Shown here piece by piece: positions 1-6,840 of a DNA stretch of 64,000 nucleotides. Where the stretch lies: assembly GCF_026151165.2 (NCBI RefSeq), contig NZ_CP117849.1, forward strand, positions 868,001-932,000. Direction: 5' to 3'. Position 1 is the stretch's first letter, and each line of letters starts with the position of its first letter. The stretch is from Cryobacterium sp. SO2. GTDB taxonomy: Bacteria; Actinomycetota; Actinomycetes; Actinomycetales; Microbacteriaceae. Under the pieces are notes generated by a model. That model saw only the letters and a program-made list of their open reading frames with translations. It was not told the origin of the DNA and did not search any database. A program made the translations under genes and the position numbers.

Positions 1-1
1 A

Positions 2-541
2 GACCCGCTCACCGCGCTCGACCCGCTCATGCGGCTCGGCGCCCAGCTCGCGGAGCCCCTCCGGCGGCACCGGGGACTGCGCAAAGCGGCGCTGGCCACC
101 GCGGTGCACGACGCGCTGGCCGAGGTGAGCCTCGACGAGACCGAGCGCATCATCCGGTCCTACCCGCACGAGATCTCCGGCGGGCAACGCCAACGGGTGG
201 CGATCGCGATGGCGCTCGCCTGCCGCCCACAGCTGCTCATCGCCGACGAACCGACGACGGCGTTGGACGTGACGGTGCAGGACGGGGTGCTGGCGCTGCT
301 GGACCGCATCGTCGCCGAGCGCGGCATGGCGCTGCTGTTCGTCAGCCACGACCTCGCCGTCGTGGCCCGTATGACCGACAGGGTGCTCGTGCTGCAGCGC
401 GGCGACGTCGTGGAGAGCGGTCCGTTGCAGCGGCTGCTGCGGGCGCCGGAGCATCCGTACACGGCCGAGCTGGTGCGCAGCGCCCGCACCCTCGACACCG
501 TGCTGGACGTGGCACCGCGAGCGGCCGGGGCGGCCTCGTGA
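2..541 (+). CDS. Peptide ABC importer ATPase (OppD/DppD type), 5' end missing
   Basis: This is the C-terminal part of an ABC ATPase that would energise uptake of peptides, nickel or a similar solute. The frame is open to the window edge, so the start and Walker A lie upstream. Visible motifs are the tail of the Q-loop (DPLTALDPLM), the signature EISGGQRQRVAIAMALA, Walker B LLIADEPTTALD and the H-loop VSHDLAVV. The tail APEHPYTAELV is the oligopeptide-transporter C-terminal element typical of OppD/DppD. It overlaps the next ATPase by GTGA, so the two are translationally coupled, as is usual for Opp/Dpp operons whose permease genes lie upstream. The substrate cannot be told from an ATPase. Confidence 0.9.
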   Translation, partial: DPLTALDPLMRLGAQLAEPLRRHRGLRKAALATAVHDALAEVSLDETERIIRSYPHEISGGQRQRVAIAMALACRPQLLIADEPTTALDVTVQDGVLALLDRIVAERGMALLFVSHDLAVVARMTDRVLVLQRGDVVESGPLQRLLRAPEHPYTAELVRSARTLDTVLDVAPRAAGAAS

Positions 542-1314
542 CCGCCATCCTGCAACTGGCCGAGGTCGGGTTCGCCTACCGGGGCGGCGCCGCAGCGCTG
601 TCCGATGTGTCGTTCTCGGTCGAGGCTGGCCAGAATGTGGGCCTGGTGGGCGAATCCGGGGCCGGAAAATCGACGTTGCTACGCCTGCTGCTCGGCCTGG
701 GCAGACCGAGCGAGGGCACGATCCTGTTCGACGGTGCGCCGCTGAACCCGCGCGACCGGGCCGGCATGCGCCGGTTCCGGCAGAGCGTGCAGGCCGTCTT
801 CCAGGACCCGTACTCGTCGCTGGACCCCCGCCAGTCCGTGGGCGCCATCGTCGCCGAGCCGCTGCGGTCACTGGGCCTCAGCTCCGGTCAGGCGGCCAGG
901 GACCGGGTGCGCGCAGTGCTCGAGTCTGTCGGGCTGCCCGCCGACGCCGCCGGCCGGTACCCGCACGCGTTCTCCGGCGGCCAGCGGCAGCGGATCGCCA
1001 TCGCCAGGGCGATCGCTCCCCGGCCCCGGCTGCTGCTCGCCGACGAACCGGTGAGCGCGCTCGACGTGACCACCCGCATCCAGGTGATCGATCTGCTCGC
1101 CGAACTCGGTCTCAGCCACCAGCTCACCGTGGTGATGGTGTCGCACGACCTCGGCGTGGTGGCGGCGTTGTGCGAGCGGATGATCGTGCTGCAGAACGGC
1201 CGCGTGGTGGAACAGGGCGCAACGACCACCGTGCTCGGCGCCCCCGCGCAGCCGTACACGCGCCGCCTCCTGGCCGCGGTGCCGCGGCTGCCTCCCGCCG
1301 AGCCGGCAGCGTGA
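538..1314 (+). CDS. Peptide ABC importer ATPase (OppF/DppF type)
   Basis: Second nucleotide-binding subunit of the same importer. The 258-residue protein has Walker A GESGAGKST (about residue 39), Q-loop QDPYSSLDPRQ (about 88), signature FSGGQRQRIAIARAI (about 146), Walker B LLLADEPVSALD and H-loop VSHDLGVV. It ends in the APAQPYTRRLL element shared with its partner. The GTG start overlaps the upstream stop codon. At 258 residues it is shorter than many OppF proteins, which carry a longer C-terminal substrate-type domain. It is the last gene of the operon; bcp follows in the opposite orientation 7 bp downstream. Confidence 0.9.
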   Translation: MTAILQLAEVGFAYRGGAAALSDVSFSVEAGQNVGLVGESGAGKSTLLRLLLGLGRPSEGTILFDGAPLNPRDRAGMRRFRQSVQAVFQDPYSSLDPRQSVGAIVAEPLRSLGLSSGQAARDRVRAVLESVGLPADAAGRYPHAFSGGQRQRIAIARAIAPRPRLLLADEPVSALDVTTRIQVIDLLAELGLSHQLTVVMVSHDLGVVAALCERMIVLQNGRVVEQGATTTVLGAPAQPYTRRLLAAVPRLPPAEPAA

Positions 1315-1321
1315 GGGCCGG

Positions 1322-1795
1322 TTAGAGGCCGAGCTTCTTACGCAGGCTGGCCACGTGGCCGGTGGCCTTGACGTTGTAGAGCGCCAGCGTCACCACGCCG
1401 GCCTCGTCGAGCACGAAGGTGGAACGGAGCACCCCGGTGACGATCTTGCCGTAGAGGTTCTTCTCTCCCCATGCGCCGTAGGCGCGGTGCACGGCGAGGT
1501 CTTCGTCGCTGAGCAGCGGGAAGGTGAGGTGCTCGGTCTCGGCGAAGGTGACCAGCTTGGCCTGGGTGTCCTTGGACACTCCCAGCACCTGGTAGCCGGC
1601 GGAGGCGAGCGAACCGAGGTTGTCACGGAAGTCGCAGGCCTGCGTGGTGCAGCCCGGCGTCATCGCGGCCGGGTAGAAGTACACCACGACCTTCTGGCCG
1701 CGCAACGAGGCCAGGCTGACGGCGCGGCCGGTCTGGTCGGTCAGGGTGAAGTCTGGGGCTGTGTCGCCGGCTGCGAGCCGGGGGAAATCCGTCAT
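1322..1795 (-). CDS. bcp: Thiol peroxidase of the BCP/PrxQ family
   Basis: Cytoplasmic peroxiredoxin that reduces H2O2 and organic hydroperoxides at thioredoxin's expense. The peroxidatic motif PAAMTPGCTTQACDFRDN (about residues 43-60) contains the peroxidatic Cys and a second Cys five residues later, the spacing of BCP/PrxQ enzymes. The length, 157 residues, is normal for the family. It lies 17 bp downstream of rsgA. A hexamer TAGCGT lies exactly 6 nt before the ATG and there is no Shine-Dalgarno, so a separate leaderless transcript is likely. The neighbouring sigR/rsrA pair makes a thiol-stress role coherent, but I see no SigR-type promoter directly upstream. Confidence 0.93.
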   Translation of the reverse strand: MTDFPRLAAGDTAPDFTLTDQTGRAVSLASLRGQKVVVYFYPAAMTPGCTTQACDFRDNLGSLASAGYQVLGVSKDTQAKLVTFAETEHLTFPLLSDEDLAVHRAYGAWGEKNLYGKIVTGVLRSTFVLDEAGVVTLALYNVKATGHVASLRKKLGL

Positions 1796-1801
1796 GGAAC
1801 T

Positions 1802-1807
1802 ACGCTA
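1802..1807 (-). promoter_or_regulatory. -10 hexamer of bcp, probable leaderless start
   Basis: TAGCGT on the minus strand is followed by 6 nt and the bcp ATG. There is no purine-rich Shine-Dalgarno in between. Transcription would begin at or beside the A of the start codon. Confidence 0.5.
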
Positions 1808-1812
1808 CCCGG

Positions 1813-2877
1813 TCAGTTCTCACCCGGGCGGTGCGCAGGCGCTGCCGCAAAGGTCTCCAGCAGGCGCTGCAGGGAGTCCAGGCGCGCTTTGCCGGTGTCA
1901 CCCAGGGTTCCGGCCGCCACGGCCTCGTTGATGGCGCAGTCGGGCGAGGAGGGCAGGTGCGTGCAGCCGCGCGGGCATTTCTCGGCGATGACAGCCAGGT
2001 CGGTGAAGGCGCGCAGGATGTTGTCGGTGTTGATGTGGCCGAGGCCGAAGGAGCGCACGCCCGGGGTGTCGATGACCCAGCCGCGGCCGGCATCCGTTTC
2101 GAGGCGCAGGGAGATCGTCGACGACGACGTGTGCCGGCCGCGGCCGGTGACGGTGTTGACGACCCCGACCGCGCGGTGGGCGTCGGGCACGAGCGCATTC
2201 ACCAGGGTGGACTTGCCCACGCCGGAGTGGCCGACGAAGACGGTGTCGTGGCCGATCAGCGCGGCGGAGATGGCCTCGAGGGGCATGGCGTCGTCGCGGC
2301 TCTGGAACACCGGCAGGTCGAGCCCGGCGAAGTTGTCCAGGAACTCCGCCGGGTCGGCCAGGTCGGTTTTGGTGATGCAGAGGATGGGGGAGACCCCGGC
2401 GTCGTACGCGGCGACGAGGTACCGGTCGACGAGGCGGATGCGCGGCTCCGGGTTCGCCGCGGCGACCACGATGAGCATCTGGTCGGCGTTGGCGACGATC
2501 ACGCGCTCCACGGCATCGGTGTCGTCGGCGCTGCGGCGCAGCAGCGTCTCGCGGCGCACGATCCGCACGATCCGCGACAGGCTGCCTTCCGCCCCGGTGG
2601 TGTCGCCGACGATGTCGACGCGGTCACCGGTGACGACGGCGTGCTTGCGCAGCTCGCTGGCGCGCGCGGCCGTGACCCGGCGCTCGGTGGGCTCGTTCTC
2701 GTCGAGCATCACCGTGTAGCGGCCGCGGTCGACCGAGAGGATGCGACCGGTCAGGGCGTCGCCGTGTTCCGGACGGGTCTTCGTGCGGGGTTTGCTCCCC
2801 TTGCGACCCGGGCGGATGCGCACACTGGACTCGTCGAACTCCGGCTCATCGTCGTCGGGGGTCGACCACCACGTCAC
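1813..2877 (-). CDS. rsgA: Ribosome small-subunit-dependent GTPase A
   Basis: Circularly permuted GTPase that helps mature the 30S subunit. An N-terminal OB-fold is followed by G4 (ITKTDLAD), G1/P-loop (GHSGVGKSTLVN) and G3 (DTPGVRSFGLGH), in the G4-G1-G3 order that marks the family. A C-terminal zinc knuckle, CPRGCTHLPSSPDC, supplies Cys/His ligands. I choose the GTG at 2877, giving 354 residues, because VTWWSTPDDDEPEFDESSVRIRP matches the usual actinobacterial N-terminus and the GTG overlaps the aroA stop (GTGA). An in-frame start 33 bp upstream would lie inside aroA. Co-transcription with aroA is typical of Microbacteriaceae and Streptomyces. Confidence 0.93.
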   Translation of the reverse strand: MTWWSTPDDDEPEFDESSVRIRPGRKGSKPRTKTRPEHGDALTGRILSVDRGRYTVMLDENEPTERRVTAARASELRKHAVVTGDRVDIVGDTTGAEGSLSRIVRIVRRETLLRRSADDTDAVERVIVANADQMLIVVAAANPEPRIRLVDRYLVAAYDAGVSPILCITKTDLADPAEFLDNFAGLDLPVFQSRDDAMPLEAISAALIGHDTVFVGHSGVGKSTLVNALVPDAHRAVGVVNTVTGRGRHTSSSTISLRLETDAGRGWVIDTPGVRSFGLGHINTDNILRAFTDLAVIAEKCPRGCTHLPSSPDCAINEAVAAGTLGDTGKARLDSLQRLLETFAAAPAHRPGEN

Positions 2878-4235
2878 TGAGTGCCCGCTCCGGAGACCAG
2901 GCCGTGCCACAGCTCGGCGAACTGGGGGAGGGTTTTGGCGGTCGTGCCGATGTTCTCCACCTCGACGCCGGGAACCACGAGGCCGAGCAGGGCGCCGGTG
3001 GTGGCCATCCGGTGGTCGTCGTAGCTGTGCCAGGTGCCGCCGTGCAGGGGCCTGGGGTCGATGGCCAGGCCGTCCGGAAGCTCGGTGACGTGGCCGCCGA
3101 GGTTGTTGATCTCGGTCGCGAGGGCCGCGAGACGGTCGGTCTCGTGATGGCGGATGTGCCCGATGCCGGTGATGGTGCTGGGCGAGTCGGCCAGCGCCGC
3201 CAGCCCCACGAGCGTCGGCGCGAGTTCGCCGCCGGTGGACAGGTCCAGGTCGACGCCCGTGATGCGGCCGGTGCCGGTGACCGTGAGCCTGTCGCCGTCG
3301 AGGGTGACGGTGGCGCCGAAGAGCGGCAGCAGCTCGGCCAGGTGGGCGCCGACCTGCGTGGTCGTGGCCGGCCAGCCCGTGATCGTCACGGTGCCGCCGG
3401 CGACGAGCGCGGCGGCGAGGAACGGGGCGGCGTTGGAGAGGTCAGGTTCGATGTCGACCTCCGCCCCCCTGATGGCGCCGGGGGCGACGTTCCAGACGCC
3501 GACCTCCGGGCTGGTCACGGTGACGCCGCGCTGGGCGAGGGTGTGGATTGTCATCTCGATGTGCGGCAGGCTCGGCAGGCGCTCACCGGCATGGCGGAGC
3601 GCCAGGCCGTTGTTGAAGCGGGCGGCGGCGAGCAGCAGGCCGGAGACGAACTGGCTGGACGAGGACGCGTCGATGGTGACGTCGCCGCCGTCGAGGCTGC
3701 CCGTGCCGTGCACGGTGAACGGCAGGGCGCCGCGGCCGTCGTCGTTGATGTCGGCGCCCAGGGCCCGCAGCGAACTGATCGTGGTGGACATGGGCCGCCG
3801 GCGGGCGCCGGCGTCACCGTCGAAGGTGGTGGGGCCGAGGGCGAGCGCCGCCACCGGCGGCAGGAACCGCATCACGGTGCCGGCCAGGCCGCAGTCGATG
3901 GTGGTGGAACCGAACAGTTCGCCGGGGGTGATGCGCAGGTCTGAGCCGTACTGGCCGTCGCCGTCGACGGACTCGATGGTGGTGCCCAACTGGCGCAGTG
4001 CGTCGACCATGAGGTCGCTGTCGCGCGAGTGCAGCGGGGAGCGCAGCAGGGAGGGCGAGTCGGCCAGGGCCGACAGCACGAGTTCGCGGTTGGTCAGCGA
4101 CTTGGAGCCGGGCAGCGCCAGGGTCGCGGTGAGCGCGCGCGGTGCGACGGGCGCAGCCCACAGCGCATCCGTCTCCTCTGGCGAACTGTCGCCGTATGGA
4201 TCGAACTCCGGCTTGGAATATCTCGAGATCAACAT
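2874..4235 (-). CDS. aroA: 3-phosphoshikimate 1-carboxyvinyltransferase (EPSP synthase)
   Basis: Transfers enolpyruvate from PEP to shikimate-3-phosphate in aromatic amino-acid biosynthesis. The 453-residue protein has PGSKSLTNRELVLSALAD near residue 43 (shikimate-phosphate and PEP binding), the GLAGTVMRFLPP loop near 115, the SSSSQFVSGLL segment near 190 and YDDHRMATTGALLGL near 405. These are the class I hallmarks. It heads the aroA-rsgA operon. A TATTCT hexamer sits 8 nt before the ATG with no obvious ribosome-binding site. The start codon lies inside the oppositely oriented SigR-type promoter of the neighbouring sigma-factor gene, so firing of the two promoters could interfere. Confidence 0.95.
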   Translation of the reverse strand: MLISRYSKPEFDPYGDSSPEETDALWAAPVAPRALTATLALPGSKSLTNRELVLSALADSPSLLRSPLHSRDSDLMVDALRQLGTTIESVDGDGQYGSDLRITPGELFGSTTIDCGLAGTVMRFLPPVAALALGPTTFDGDAGARRRPMSTTISSLRALGADINDDGRGALPFTVHGTGSLDGGDVTIDASSSSQFVSGLLLAAARFNNGLALRHAGERLPSLPHIEMTIHTLAQRGVTVTSPEVGVWNVAPGAIRGAEVDIEPDLSNAAPFLAAALVAGGTVTITGWPATTTQVGAHLAELLPLFGATVTLDGDRLTVTGTGRITGVDLDLSTGGELAPTLVGLAALADSPSTITGIGHIRHHETDRLAALATEINNLGGHVTELPDGLAIDPRPLHGGTWHSYDDHRMATTGALLGLVVPGVEVENIGTTAKTLPQFAELWHGLVSGAGTQ

Positions 4236-4240
4236 CGGTT
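4215..4240 (+). promoter_or_regulatory. SigR/SigH-type promoter of the sigR-rsrA operon
   Basis: GGAAT (4215-4219) and GTT (4238-4240) are separated by exactly 18 bp. This is the published consensus for actinobacterial SigR/SigH promoters, so autoregulation is expected. Initiation around 4247 would leave a leader of about 60 nt before the GTG start. The element spans the aroA start codon on the other strand. Confidence 0.78.
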
Positions 4241-4243
4241 ATC

Positions 4244-4249
4244 AGAATA
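4244..4249 (-). promoter_or_regulatory. Possible -10 of aroA
   Basis: TATTCT on the minus strand lies 8 nt before the aroA ATG. The spacing is one base longer than the leaderless pattern seen at other genes here, so this is a weaker call. Confidence 0.3.
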
Positions 4250-4310
4250 GTCGGGATCGCTTCACGCGGGACCGACTTCACAGGCAGTTGAGGAGACCGG
4301 GAGGTCATCA

Positions 4311-4997
4311 GTGGCAGCATCCATGCTCATGGAGCGCACGCTCGCGGTACCCCAGGGTGTCGACGGCTTAGAATTGCCCGTGATGACAACAGATACGACT
4401 GATATGCGGGACCTGTTCGAAGCACAGGCCATGCCGTTCATCGACCAGCTGTACGCAGCGGCGATGCGCATGACGCGGAACCCCTCAGACGCTCAGGACC
4501 TGGTGCAGGAGACCTTCGTCAAGGCTTTCGCGTCGTTCAAGCAGTTCGAGCAGGGCACCAACCTCAAGGCGTGGCTCTACCGGATCCTCACGAACACCTT
4601 CATCAACACCTATCGCAAGAAGCAGCGCGAGCCCTACCAGGGCACCATCGACGACCTCGAAGACTGGCAGCTGGGCGGTGCGGAATCCACGACGGCGACG
4701 TCGAGCCGCTCCGCGGAAGCCGAAGCGATCGACCACCTGCCGGACAGCGCCGTCAAGGACGCCCTCCAGTCGATCCCGGAGGACTTCCGTCTGGCGGTCT
4801 ACTTCGCCGACGTCGAAGGCTTCTCCTACCAGGAGATCGCCGAAATCATGAAGACGCCCATCGGCACGGTGATGAGCCGGCTGCACCGCGGCCGCCGGCT
4901 GCTGCGCGACCTGCTGGCCGGCTACGCGCAGGAGCGCGGACTCGGCACTGGCCAGGCTGCTACGAGCAAGAAGACCTCCGGGAGTACAGGAAAATGA
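4311..4997 (+). CDS. sigR: ECF RNA polymerase sigma factor, SigR/SigH class
   Basis: Group 4 sigma factor that directs thiol-oxidative and heat stress genes. Region 2 is DAQDLVQETFVKAFASFKQF (about residues 63-82) and region 4 is FSYQEIAEIMKTPIGTVMSRLHRGRRLLR (about 175-203). I choose the GTG at 4311 because GGAGG lies 6 nt upstream; an in-frame ATG at 4383 has no comparable site and would remove 24 residues. Streptomyces SigR also has long and short forms, so both starts could be used. The next gene is a ZAS anti-sigma factor joined by an ATGA overlap, the classic sigR-rsrA arrangement. An exact GGAAT-N18-GTT promoter upstream predicts a positive autoregulatory loop. The orthologue is called sigH in mycobacteria and corynebacteria. 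Confidence 0.93.
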   Translation: MAASMLMERTLAVPQGVDGLELPVMTTDTTDMRDLFEAQAMPFIDQLYAAAMRMTRNPSDAQDLVQETFVKAFASFKQFEQGTNLKAWLYRILTNTFINTYRKKQREPYQGTIDDLEDWQLGGAESTTATSSRSAEAEAIDHLPDSAVKDALQSIPEDFRLAVYFADVEGFSYQEIAEIMKTPIGTVMSRLHRGRRLLRDLLAGYAQERGLGTGQAATSKKTSGSTGK

Positions 4998-5236
4998 CCG
5001 ATTGCGGTTGCGAGAAGGCCAAGGCCGAACTCGAAGAATATTTGCACAATGAACTCCGTAAGGAGGACGCGTTCGACATCCGCGAGCACCTCGAACACTG
5101 TGTGGACTGCCGGAACGAGCACAATGTCGGGCTCACCCTCACCGAGGTGATGCAGCGGGCCTGCAAGGAGACCGCACCCGAGGACCTGCGCGACCAGGTC
5201 CTGCTGCGGCTGCGCGCCATCCAGTCAGCACACTGA
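4994..5236 (+). CDS. rsrA: ZAS-family redox anti-sigma factor
   Basis: An 80-residue zinc-binding anti-sigma factor that should hold SigR inactive until its cysteines are oxidised. The ZAS motif H32-x3-C36-x2-C39 is present, together with an N-terminal pair C4/C6 that corresponds to the reactive N-terminal cysteines of RsrA, and C57. The ATG overlaps the sigR stop by ATGA, which ties the stoichiometry of the two proteins. The call rests on size, motif and operon position together. The homologue in mycobacteria is RshA. Confidence 0.92.
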   Translation: MTDCGCEKAKAELEEYLHNELRKEDAFDIREHLEHCVDCRNEHNVGLTLTEVMQRACKETAPEDLRDQVLLRLRAIQSAH

Positions 5237-5264
5237 CCAACCGGCGCAGGAGCCGGCCGGCGTA

Positions 5265-5594
5265 CTAGCCGATCCGCGCCACCGTGACCTCGATCGAGGT
5301 CACGGCCGGTTCGCCTGACGCGACGAAGTACTCTTCGATCGTCTCGTAGACCCGGCGGCAGACCTCCGTCGCCGCCTCCACGTCCGAGATCCCGATCGCG
5401 ACGGATGCCGTCACACCGTCGTCGGATTCGGTGAGAGCCACCAGCTCCGGCTCCGTCGGCTTCTGCGTGAGAGCCCCCACCACGTGGTTCACAACCGTGG
5501 TGAGCACGGGACCGGCCGGATACAACTCGTCGACGCCGGGAACGTCCCCGACGGCTGCGGCGAGTTCCTCCGTGCGCTTCGTGGTGCTGCTCAT
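5265..5594 (-). CDS. Small Asp23/Gls24-related protein, divergent
   Basis: A 109-residue soluble protein with no signal peptide. The pattern of a short N-terminal helix, a GVDELYPAG turn, a hydrophobic strand (VTASVAIGI), a helix with VCRRVYETIEEYF and a final SIEVTVARI strand resembles the Asp23 fold, but no single signature is decisive. The start follows GGAGG with a 5-nt spacer. A TACACT hexamer at 5633-5638 on the same strand could be its -10. It is transcribed divergently from a clear Asp23 gene, so the two probably act together in envelope stress. I would also accept 'hypothetical protein'. Confidence 0.7.
   Translation of the reverse strand: MSSTTKRTEELAAAVGDVPGVDELYPAGPVLTTVVNHVVGALTQKPTEPELVALTESDDGVTASVAIGISDVEAATEVCRRVYETIEEYFVASGEPAVTSIEVTVARIG
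5282..5305. repeat. Perfect 24-bp palindrome in a coding 3' end
   Basis: The half-site CCGTGACCTCGA is followed immediately by its exact reverse complement. It lies inside the last codons of the divergent Asp23-like gene and about 45 bp past the rsrA stop. It could act as a transcription barrier for sigR-rsrA or as a protein site, or be coincidence. Confidence 0.6.
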
Positions 5595-5673
5595 GGGCGC
5601 CTCCAGTGTGACGGAACGAGTGGGACCAGATCAGTGTAGATCGTGCCCCGCGAAAAAACTTTCTGCCAATTCC

Positions 5674-5786
5674 GTGACGAATGCCCCGCACGCTGCGTCT
5701 GAACTATGACGATGCCAATCCTGCCCGCATTCGCGGGCTGGGAATCGGCCTTGAGAAATCGTCGACAACTTCCCCACATTCGTCAC
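5674..5786. repeat. Inverted 10-mer pair in the divergent Asp23 control region
   Basis: GTGACGAATG at 5674-5683 and its exact reverse complement CATTCGTCAC at 5777-5786 flank about 93 bp of the 286-bp gap between the two Asp23-like genes. The gap also holds a small hairpin GCCCGC/GCGGGC near 5727-5742. The arrangement would suit a regulator binding both sites, but no family is indicated. Confidence 0.4.
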
Positions 5787-5880
5787 ACTCCAGCCCCGAT
5801 CCGGGCTGTGAAGACACCAGGAACGGCCGGTTGATCGCCGTTGTCCGCGGGTGTCTGCCATCCGAACCAAGGAGCACCAG

Positions 5881-6336
5881 ATGACCAGCATCCTCCCCGA
5901 CCCGCCGAGCGCCGCCACGACGCTGCCGGCGAACGCCGGCGCCGTCTCCGACGCTGCCGCCGACCGGGTCGGCGAGGGCGTGACCACGATCAAGGACGGC
6001 GTCATCGGCAAGGTGGCCGGCCTGGCCGTGCGGGAGATTCCCGGCGTGCACGCTGTGGGGAGCGTGCCCACCAGGGCGATCGGGGCGATCGTGGACGCCA
6101 TCAGCAGCGCAGACGTCAATCCGGGTATCTCGATCGAGCTCGGTGACGAAGGTGTCACCGTTGAGATCGTGCTCGTGGCCGCCTATCCGGTGCCGCTCAC
6201 CGCGCTGGCCGACCGGGTGCGCGCATCCGTCACCCGGGCCATTGAGGGCCTGGTGGGGATGACCGTGACCGCCGTGAACGTGACCATCACAGATATTTAC
6301 GTGGCCGAGGAACCAGACGACAAGGACGTCGTCTAG
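5881..6336 (+). CDS. Asp23/Gls24 family envelope stress protein
   Basis: A 151-residue protein. After a low-complexity N-terminus of about 40 residues comes the Asp23 core: KVAGLAVREIPGVHAVG, a central strand DEGVTVEIVLVAAYPVPL, a helix LADRVRASVTRAIEGLVG and the final VTAVNVTITDIYV strand. Family members sit at the membrane and respond to alkaline or cell-wall stress in Firmicutes; the role in actinobacteria is not settled. AAGGAG lies 6 nt before the ATG, so I choose this start over one 30 bp upstream. The next gene encodes a GlsB-type membrane protein, which commonly partners Asp23. Confidence 0.9.
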   Translation: MTSILPDPPSAATTLPANAGAVSDAAADRVGEGVTTIKDGVIGKVAGLAVREIPGVHAVGSVPTRAIGAIVDAISSADVNPGISIELGDEGVTVEIVLVAAYPVPLTALADRVRASVTRAIEGLVGMTVTAVNVTITDIYVAEEPDDKDVV

Positions 6337-6441
6337 GTTCCCGGCCGCGTAATCAAGCCGGCTCGCCAGAGCCCGGTCGGACCGCTCAGCAGGTCCGAAA
6401 CACCAGCAGTACCCACAACACCAACAGAAATGAGACACTCC

Positions 6442-6705
6442 ATGGGGTTCTTCGGATTCCTTCTTCTCGGCCTCCTCGCCGGTGCAATCGCCAAGCTGAT
6501 CCTCCCGGGCAACCAGGGCGGCGGATGGTTCATCACCCTTCTGCTCGGCGTTGTCGGCGCACTGCTCGGCGGCTTCCTCGGTAGCCTCCTGTTCAACGCT
6601 CCGCTGCAGGACTTCTTCTCCATCCAGACCTGGCTCCTGGCCATCGGCGGATCCATCATCGTTCTCCTCATCTACGGCCTCCTCGTCGGCCGTCGCAAGG
6701 CGTAA
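6442..6705 (+). CDS. GlsB/YeaQ/YmgE family small membrane protein
   Basis: An 87-residue protein with about three transmembrane segments: FGFLLLGLLAGAIAKLIL, then a glycine-rich FITLLLGVVGALLGGFLGSLLF, then LLAIGGSIIVLLIYGLLVG, and a basic C-terminus GRRKA. The G-x-AGAIAK-x-I-x-PG motif identifies the family, formerly called transglycosylase-associated. I choose the second ATG because the MGFFGFLLLG start matches the family; an ATG 12 bp upstream would add MRHS. It lies about 105 bp after the Asp23 gene and is followed by a strong terminator, so the two probably form one stress operon. Confidence 0.88.
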   Translation: MGFFGFLLLGLLAGAIAKLILPGNQGGGWFITLLLGVVGALLGGFLGSLLFNAPLQDFFSIQTWLLAIGGSIIVLLIYGLLVGRRKA

Positions 6706-6733
6706 TTCCACCCGGGTTCGCCCAGGGATGACA

Positions 6734-6772
6734 GGCGGCACGCCGGACCATTCGGTCCGGGTGCCGCCTTTC
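6734..6772 (+). terminator. Rho-independent terminator after the GlsB gene
   Basis: GGCGGCAC and GTGCCGCC enclose CCGGACC/GGTCCGG with one bulged G and a 4-nt loop, followed by a short T run. The stem of about 15 bp is the clearest intrinsic terminator in the window. Confidence 0.85.
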
Positions 6773-6827
6773 TCCGTCCCGGCCGACCTTCCAACTTTCG
6801 GACGACGCCTGGACTGGGCGGTTGGCA

Positions 6828-6833
6828 TATTCT
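6828..6833 (+). promoter_or_regulatory. -10 hexamer of the MMPL gene, probable leaderless start
   Basis: TATTCT is followed by 7 nt and the GTG at 6841, with no Shine-Dalgarno. Confidence 0.45.
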
Positions 6834-6840
6834 CGGGACT

